Origin: Campylobacterales bacterium
GTDB taxonomy: Bacteria; Campylobacterota; Campylobacteria; Campylobacterales; Hydrogenimonadaceae
Assembly: GCA_027065635.1 (NCBI GenBank)
Contig: JAMONQ010000160.1
Coordinates: forward strand, 1 to 27,169
Reading direction: 5' to 3'
Length of the DNA: 27,169 bases
Positions 23,423-27,169 of this stretch are shown in pieces. Position numbers and translations under genes: made by a program. The notes beneath the pieces were generated by a model that was given only the letters and a program-made list of their open reading frames with translations, was not told where the DNA came from and searched no databases. Within the stretch, counting starts at the first letter, position 1. The number at the start of each line of letters is the position of its first letter.

Positions 23423-24669
23423 ACAAGGCGGATTTGATAGTCGGTCTTCAGTGGGGAGACGAAGGAAAAGGTAAAATTGTCGACATGATGGCTCAAGAGT
23501 ATGAAGTGGTCGCGCGATTTGCCGGCGGTCACAATGCGGGCCATACTATCGTCACCGGCGGGAAAAAGTATGCACTGCACCTCATTCCTTCCGGAATTTT
23601 GAACCCGGAGGCCGTCAATATAATAGGAAACGGTGTAGTGGTATGCCCTACGAATCTGATGAAAGAGATGGAGCAGTTCGGTGATCTCGAGGGGCGCCTT
23701 TGGCTCAGCGACAAGGCGCACCTCATTCTCCCCTATCACCAGGTGATCGACCAGGCCAAAGAGCGTCTGCGGGGCTCCAAGGCGATAGGTACCACGGGAC
23801 GCGGTATAGGCCCTGCGTATGCGGACAAGATATCCCGCTCCGGCCACCGGGTGGGGGAGTTGAAGGATATCGACACCCTTTTTGAAAAGGTGGTCGAGTT
23901 TTTGCACCAGAATCGTCCGATTCTCGATGCTTTGGGGGTCGATTGTCCCGATGAAAAGAGTCTGAAAGAGGATCTTTCGCGCTACAGGGAGGGCTTGCTG
24001 CCCTATATTACCGATACGACACAGATGATATGGAAGAGTCTCTCCGAGGGCAAAAAGGTGCTTCTCGAGGGGGCACAGGGAACCATGCTCGATATAGACC
24101 ACGGTACCTATCCATATGTAACCAGTTCCAGCACCGTAGCGGGAGGAGCCTGTACCGGGATGGGACTTTCTCCAAAGAGTATCGGAAGTGTTACCGGTAT
24201 CGCCAAAGCCTACTGCACCCGGGTCGGTAACGGACCTTTCCCGAGTGAAGATTTCGGCGAGGATGGAGAGAGGCTGCGGGTGCAGGGGCACGAGTTCGGT
24301 ACGACTACCGGGCGCCCGAGAAGATGCGGCTGGTTCGATGCCGTAGCCATCCGGTACGCCTGTGCTCTCAACGGTTGCGATCGTATCGCGCTGATGAAGC
24401 TCGATGTGCTTGACGGCTTCAAGGAGATAAAGGTCTGTGTCGGGTACGAGTTCGAGGGCGAAAGGATAGATTATGTTCCCTATGACCTGGAGCGTGTCAA
24501 GCCGGTTTACGAAACCTTTCCGGGATGGGATAAGGTAGAGGGGATAAGCGAATACGACAAACTTCCCGAGTCTGCAAAGGCCTATATCGAGACGATCGAG
24601 AGGGTAAGCGGCGTAAGAGTCGGTATTATCTCTACCAGTCCCGAAAGAGGCGATACGATCGTGAGGTAG
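23419..24669 (+). CDS. purA: Adenylosuccinate synthetase
   Basis: PurA forms adenylosuccinate from IMP, aspartate and GTP, the committed step to AMP. The 416-residue product has the G-D-E-G-K-G-K loop at 13-19 with catalytic D14, H42 in G-H-N-A-G-H-T, the T-T-G-R-G-I-G-P segment, and the G-T-T-T-G-R-P-R-R-C-G-W segment near the C-terminal third. The ATG at 23419 overlaps the hisZ stop (ATGA), and the product has the normal family length. A longer frame from 23296 lies within hisZ and is not used. It is followed after three bases by a FliJ-like gene, a combination also seen in C. jejuni by memory. Confidence 0.97.
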   Translation: MNKADLIVGLQWGDEGKGKIVDMMAQEYEVVARFAGGHNAGHTIVTGGKKYALHLIPSGILNPEAVNIIGNGVVVCPTNLMKEMEQFGDLEGRLWLSDKAHLILPYHQVIDQAKERLRGSKAIGTTGRGIGPAYADKISRSGHRVGELKDIDTLFEKVVEFLHQNRPILDALGVDCPDEKSLKEDLSRYREGLLPYITDTTQMIWKSLSEGKKVLLEGAQGTMLDIDHGTYPYVTSSSTVAGGACTGMGLSPKSIGSVTGIAKAYCTRVGNGPFPSEDFGEDGERLRVQGHEFGTTTGRPRRCGWFDAVAIRYACALNGCDRIALMKLDVLDGFKEIKVCVGYEFEGERIDYVPYDLERVKPVYETFPGWDKVEGISEYDKLPESAKAYIETIERVSGVRVGIISTSPERGDTIVR

Positions 24670-24672
24670 CCG

Positions 24673-25110
24673 GTGCTTGAAAACTACCGTGCTCTGACCA
24701 GGCTTCGCAAAAGAGAGCTCGAGCGGGCGGAGCAGGCGCTCGCGCTTGTCAATGCGAGGCTCGACGAGCTCGAGCGAAAGAGAGAGCGCCTAAGAGAAGA
24801 GGAGTGTTCGGTAGGTCTTCCCGGCAGAGGAAGAGGAGCGGATATCGCCGGCGTGTTGGCGCAGAAACGGACAATTCAGAGCGCACTGAAGAGTCTGGAA
24901 GCGCAGATAGATAGCCTCGAGGCCATAAAAAGGGAGAGGCAGGCGGAGCTGAAAACGGCAAATATCGCGTACGAGCAGGCCAAGAGTATAGAGTCGAAGG
25001 TGCTCGAGGAGATTTTGAAAAGAGAGAGACGAAGAGTGCAAAATGCGCTTGACGAAGCGGCTTCGCAGCAGTTTTGGCGCCTAAACGGCGCCAGAAAGGA
25101 TCCGGATTGA
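24673..25110 (+). CDS. FliJ-like coiled-coil protein (probable flagellar accessory)
   Basis: A 145-residue, highly charged, almost wholly helical protein without a signal peptide. Heptad-like stretches lie around 5-45 and 58-130, separated by a Gly/Arg-rich turn near 50-56. Size and architecture resemble FliJ, the coiled-coil stalk and chaperone-escort of the flagellar export ATPase, but coiled coils resemble one another, so this is tentative. Start is GTG at 24673 with a GAGG site six bases before it, three bases after purA. Its TGA overlaps the TTG start of the next gene. The neighbour is MotE-like, which supports a motility-linked role inside a nucleotide-biosynthesis operon. Confidence 0.6.
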   Translation: MLENYRALTRLRKRELERAEQALALVNARLDELERKRERLREEECSVGLPGRGRGADIAGVLAQKRTIQSALKSLEAQIDSLEAIKRERQAELKTANIAYEQAKSIESKVLEEILKRERRRVQNALDEAASQQFWRLNGARKDPD

Positions 25111-25604
25111 AAGGGTGGATTGTTCTTGCCGTTCCCGTTCTGCTATTTGCTCGTTCACCGCAGCTGCTCGAGTGCAGCAAGATTTTCGAGGAGCGTAAGC
25201 AGGAGCTCGAGCTGAAGCTGGAGCAGATTGATGAGCAGAGGCAGGCGTACGAGGCGCTGAAGGATGCGACGGAGGCGATGCTCAAGCGCAAAGAGTCGAA
25301 GCTGAGGAAGATGGAGGAGGATATCAACGTCACCAGGGCGAAGCTTGAAGCCGAACGAGAGCGGATAGAGGAGCTGATAGCCAAAAACGAGGCGCTTCTT
25401 GCGGCGATAAAAGAGGCCAAGGCCGACAAAGTCTCCATGACCTACGCGAAGATGAAGGCCTCCGCCGCCGCACAGATACTCTCGAACATGAAGCCTGACG
25501 AAGCCGCCAGGATTTTGGCGACGCTCAAACCAAAAAGCGTGGGGCAGATTCTGGCCAAAATGGATCCGCAAAAAGCTTCTGAAATTACACTTCTGCTCCA
25601 GTAG
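25107..25604 (+). CDS. MotE-like periplasmic protein (MgtE N-domain-like)
   Basis: A 165-residue protein with an N-terminal signal peptide or anchor (about 1-22), a long charged coiled coil (about 25-100) and a C-terminal helical repeat region (about 112-165) containing A-A-Q-I-L-S-N-M-K-P-D-E-A-A-R-I-L and similar L-x-x-M-x-P-x-x-A units. This is the MgtE N-terminal/FliG-middle-like fold seen in MotE, which assists flagellar stator assembly; C. jejuni has a relative at the same place after purA. The start is TTG at 25107, overlapping the previous stop (TTGA), with AGGA seven bases upstream; an earlier TTG at 25074 is inside the previous gene. The L-L-E-C before the mature part is not a good lipobox. 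Confidence 0.72.
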   Translation: MKGWIVLAVPVLLFARSPQLLECSKIFEERKQELELKLEQIDEQRQAYEALKDATEAMLKRKESKLRKMEEDINVTRAKLEAERERIEELIAKNEALLAAIKEAKADKVSMTYAKMKASAAAQILSNMKPDEAARILATLKPKSVGQILAKMDPQKASEITLLLQ

Positions 25605-25672
25605 CATCCCCGATTCGGGAGTATGGAGCTTTTGGCGCCGCAGTATGGATGCGCTCAGGGTGTTTCATACGG

Positions 25673-25678
25673 TATAAT
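25673..25678 (+). promoter_or_regulatory. Candidate -10 box for DUF507-carA
   Basis: A perfect TATAAT lies 71 bases before the DUF507 ATG. With a start near 25685 the leader would be about 64 bases long, containing both inverted repeats described at 25698-25735. No good -35 hexamer is visible. Confidence 0.6.
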
Positions 25679-25697
25679 CACAAATTTACCTAACTTT

Positions 25698-25735
25698 CGA
25701 TAGACTATCGGAAAAATTTGCCCGCTTTTTCGGGC
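25698..25735 (+). promoter_or_regulatory. Structured leader of DUF507-carA with two inverted repeats
   Basis: Within the presumed leader are CGATAG-A-CTATCG (25698-25710), which can fold or act as an operator, and GCCCG/CGGGC (25720-25724 and 25731-25735) around a C-T-T-T-T-T loop. GAAAAA at 25711-25716 can instead pair with TTTTTC at 25726-25731, so two mutually exclusive folds exist. That could allow attenuation, but no T-run terminator follows and no leader peptide is visible. Confidence 0.35.
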
Positions 25736-25748
25736 CCAAAGGCGCGTT

Positions 25749-26306
25749 ATGAAGTTAAGTACAGCCCATGCACCATACATTGCCAGCAAGATTGGAATCG
25801 ATCTGGCGAACGCACCTTTTGTAAAGTTGAAAAAGGGAATGGAACCAGCCATACAGAGGGCTCGTGAAGTCATAGAAAAGGATGTCAAAAACGAGCGTGC
25901 GCTCGAGGAGCGCGTCAACGAGCTTCTCGAGGAGAAAGAGGACGAGATAGAGTTTATGCAGGCCGATATCCGGCAACTCTTCTGGATGATAAAGAAGAAG
26001 CTCGCTCCGGAGTACGGTGTCATCCTCAATACCGAAGAGAGATACAGCGATCTCTCTCACAAGATACTCGATGAGCTCTGGGAAGAGGATCTGATAGACT
26101 ATACGGTGAACGAAAACCAGGTTCGCGGTGTGATTTTCAAGGCGATCGAAGCCTATATGAAATCTTTCGAAGAGATCGAGGATGTAGTTCTCGAGAAGAT
26201 TTCGCACTACAAAAGAAAACTCATTCCCGGAACGGAGGAGTACGATCTGATTTTCGAGCGTCTCTATGAGGAGGAGCTTCGCAAACGGGGGATGATGCAA
26301 TCATGA
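25749..26306 (+). CDS. DUF507 family protein
   Basis: A 185-residue cytoplasmic, acidic, mainly helical protein: M-K-L-S start, a charged central helix (about 45-75), and a C-terminal helical part (about 90-180). It matches the DUF507 family, which is widespread in Campylobacterota and some thermophiles and has no established function. The ATG at 25749 has an AAGG site six bases before it. Its stop overlaps the carA start (ATGA), and C. jejuni keeps a homologue directly before carA by memory, so a link to carbamoyl-phosphate or pyrimidine/arginine supply is possible but unproven. Confidence 0.83.
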   Translation: MKLSTAHAPYIASKIGIDLANAPFVKLKKGMEPAIQRAREVIEKDVKNERALEERVNELLEEKEDEIEFMQADIRQLFWMIKKKLAPEYGVILNTEERYSDLSHKILDELWEEDLIDYTVNENQVRGVIFKAIEAYMKSFEEIEDVVLEKISHYKRKLIPGTEEYDLIFERLYEEELRKRGMMQS

Positions 26307-27169
26307 AAGAGAATGTTATGAAGCCTGTATGGATCTATCTGGAAAACGGCCTGCTGCTCGAGGGCAAAAGTTTCGGCGCGGAAGGTAGCGCTGTAGGCGA
26401 AATAGTCTTCAACACTTCAATGACCGGATATCAGGAGATCGTCACCGATCCGAGCTATGCCGGTCAGTTCGTTACGTTCACGATGCCCGAAATCGGAAAT
26501 GTAGGGTGCAACGAAGAGGATATGGAGTCCAGAGCCGCGTGGTGCAAGGGGATCATAGTCAGACAGTATCAGCCCGCACCTTCCAACTTCAGAAGCGAAG
26601 AGCCTTTGCATGAACTTCTCGAACGATTCGGTGTGCTCGGTATCTGTGAAGTGGATACCCGTTTTTTGACAAAGACTCTCAGGGAAGAGGGATCCATGAT
26701 GATGGTCGCCTCTACCGAAACGGGCGACAGAGAGGAGTTGGCCCGAATGCTTGACGAAGCGCCACATATCAGTGAAGTAAACTATATAGAGGAGGTAAGC
26801 ACCAAAGAGAGTTATATCCACAGATCGGGTGCTTACGACGCTCTGAACTACAGATATAACGAGCCCTCCGAAGCCAGAGCCAGAATCGTGGCTATCGATT
26901 TCGGTGTCAAGCGAAACATTTTGAACGAGTTGACGGAAGCCGGCATGGAGGTCGAAGTGGTGCCCAACAGCTTCGATCCGCAGGAGCTGATATCCAGATA
27001 TGAAAAGAAGGAGATCGACGGCGTATTCCTCTCCAACGGTCCCGGGGATCCGCTCGTGCTGAAAGAGGAGCAAAAAAGGATCCGCAAACTGATCGAGGCG
27101 AAGGTGCCGCTTTTTGGAATCTGCCTTGGCCATCAGCTCCTCTCTATCGCCCACGGATACGAAACATAT
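26303..27169 (+). CDS. carA: Carbamoyl-phosphate synthase small (glutaminase) subunit, 3'-truncated by the window
   Basis: CarA hydrolyses glutamine and channels ammonia to CarB for carbamoyl phosphate, needed for pyrimidines and arginine. The visible 289 residues include the N-terminal domain (G-x-x-F-G-A near 22-26, F-N-T-S-M-T-G-Y-Q-E near 36-45, D-P-S-Y near 49-52) and the start of the class I glutamine amidotransferase domain, with N-G-P-G-D-P near 245-250 and nucleophile C274 in G-I-C-L-G-H-Q. The catalytic His and Glu lie beyond the window. The ATG at 26303 overlaps the DUF507 stop; a second in-frame ATG at 26318 gives an N-terminus closer to the usual length and is a plausible alternative. 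Confidence 0.96.
   Translation, partial: MKENVMKPVWIYLENGLLLEGKSFGAEGSAVGEIVFNTSMTGYQEIVTDPSYAGQFVTFTMPEIGNVGCNEEDMESRAAWCKGIIVRQYQPAPSNFRSEEPLHELLERFGVLGICEVDTRFLTKTLREEGSMMMVASTETGDREELARMLDEAPHISEVNYIEEVSTKESYIHRSGAYDALNYRYNEPSEARARIVAIDFGVKRNILNELTEAGMEVEVVPNSFDPQELISRYEKKEIDGVFLSNGPGDPLVLKEEQKRIRKLIEAKVPLFGICLGHQLLSIAHGYETY

Noticed and set aside
23275..24291. 338-codon minus-strand frame opposite hisZ and purA
   Set aside because: It overlaps two well-supported genes on the other strand and shows no family motif or ribosome site.
1..27169. CRISPR arrays, insertion sequences, prophage genes, tRNA or rRNA genes
   Set aside because: No regularly spaced repeats, transposase or integrase motifs, tRNA cloverleaf sequences or rRNA signatures were seen; the gene content is ordinary chromosomal core.

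Overview
The window looks like ordinary chromosome from a member of the Campylobacterota (Epsilonproteobacteria). Three things suggest this. The gene families are typical of the phylum: a SurA-like periplasmic chaperone, a CiaB-family protein, futalosine-pathway MqnA, a DUF507 protein and a MotE-like protein. Two gene blocks match, from memory, the order in Campylobacter jejuni: dcd/accB/accC/SurA-like/gltX/malic enzyme, and purA/FliJ-like/MotE-like/DUF507/carA. Promoters mostly show a clear TATAAT-type -10 box with little or no -35. The base composition looks richer in G+C than Campylobacter or Helicobacter and would suit Hydrogenimonas- or Nitratifractor-like lineages, but the genus cannot be fixed from the sequence.

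Layout. 1-265: 3' end of an asparagine synthase gene. 266-589: AT-rich gap. 590-964: lone receiver-domain response regulator. 995-2064 (minus): cytochrome c and dcd. 2180-3973 (plus): accB-accC (fatty-acid precursor supply). 4001-5608 (minus): SurA-like chaperone followed by a DUF481-type outer membrane protein. 5746-8419 (plus): gltX and malic enzyme. 8427-15383 (minus): apparent operon mqnA, di-heme peroxidase, GGDEF/EAL protein and a large NAD-glutamate dehydrogenase. 15437-17322 (plus): moaD-moaE-moeA (molybdenum cofactor). 17348-18679 (minus): YajR-like MFS transporter. 18834-21279 (plus): rdgB and a CiaB-family protein with a zinc-protease motif. 21459-25604 (plus): class V aminotransferase, hisZ, purA, FliJ-like and MotE-like genes. 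25749-27169 (plus): DUF507 gene and carA, cut by the window end.

How the genes work together. Most of the window is housekeeping metabolism (lipid, nucleotide, cofactor and amino-acid synthesis, tRNA charging). Stop/start overlaps are frequent (TGATG, GTGATG, ATGA, TTGA), so translational coupling is common. Accessory functions are placed inside these operons: envelope biogenesis, respiration and peroxide handling, c-di-GMP signalling, and probable flagellar accessory factors.

I see no mobile element, CRISPR array, phage gene, tRNA or rRNA, and no clearly new multi-gene defence or biosynthetic system. The most unusual signals are: a 105-bp structured imperfect inverted repeat filling the gap between the MFS gene and rdgB; a candidate leaderless mqnA promoter that would exclude the divergent moaD promoter; a two-domain cytochrome with incomplete heme ligation; a gluzincin-like active-site pattern in the CiaB-family protein; and the unusual mqnA-peroxidase-GGDEF/EAL-gdh gene combination.
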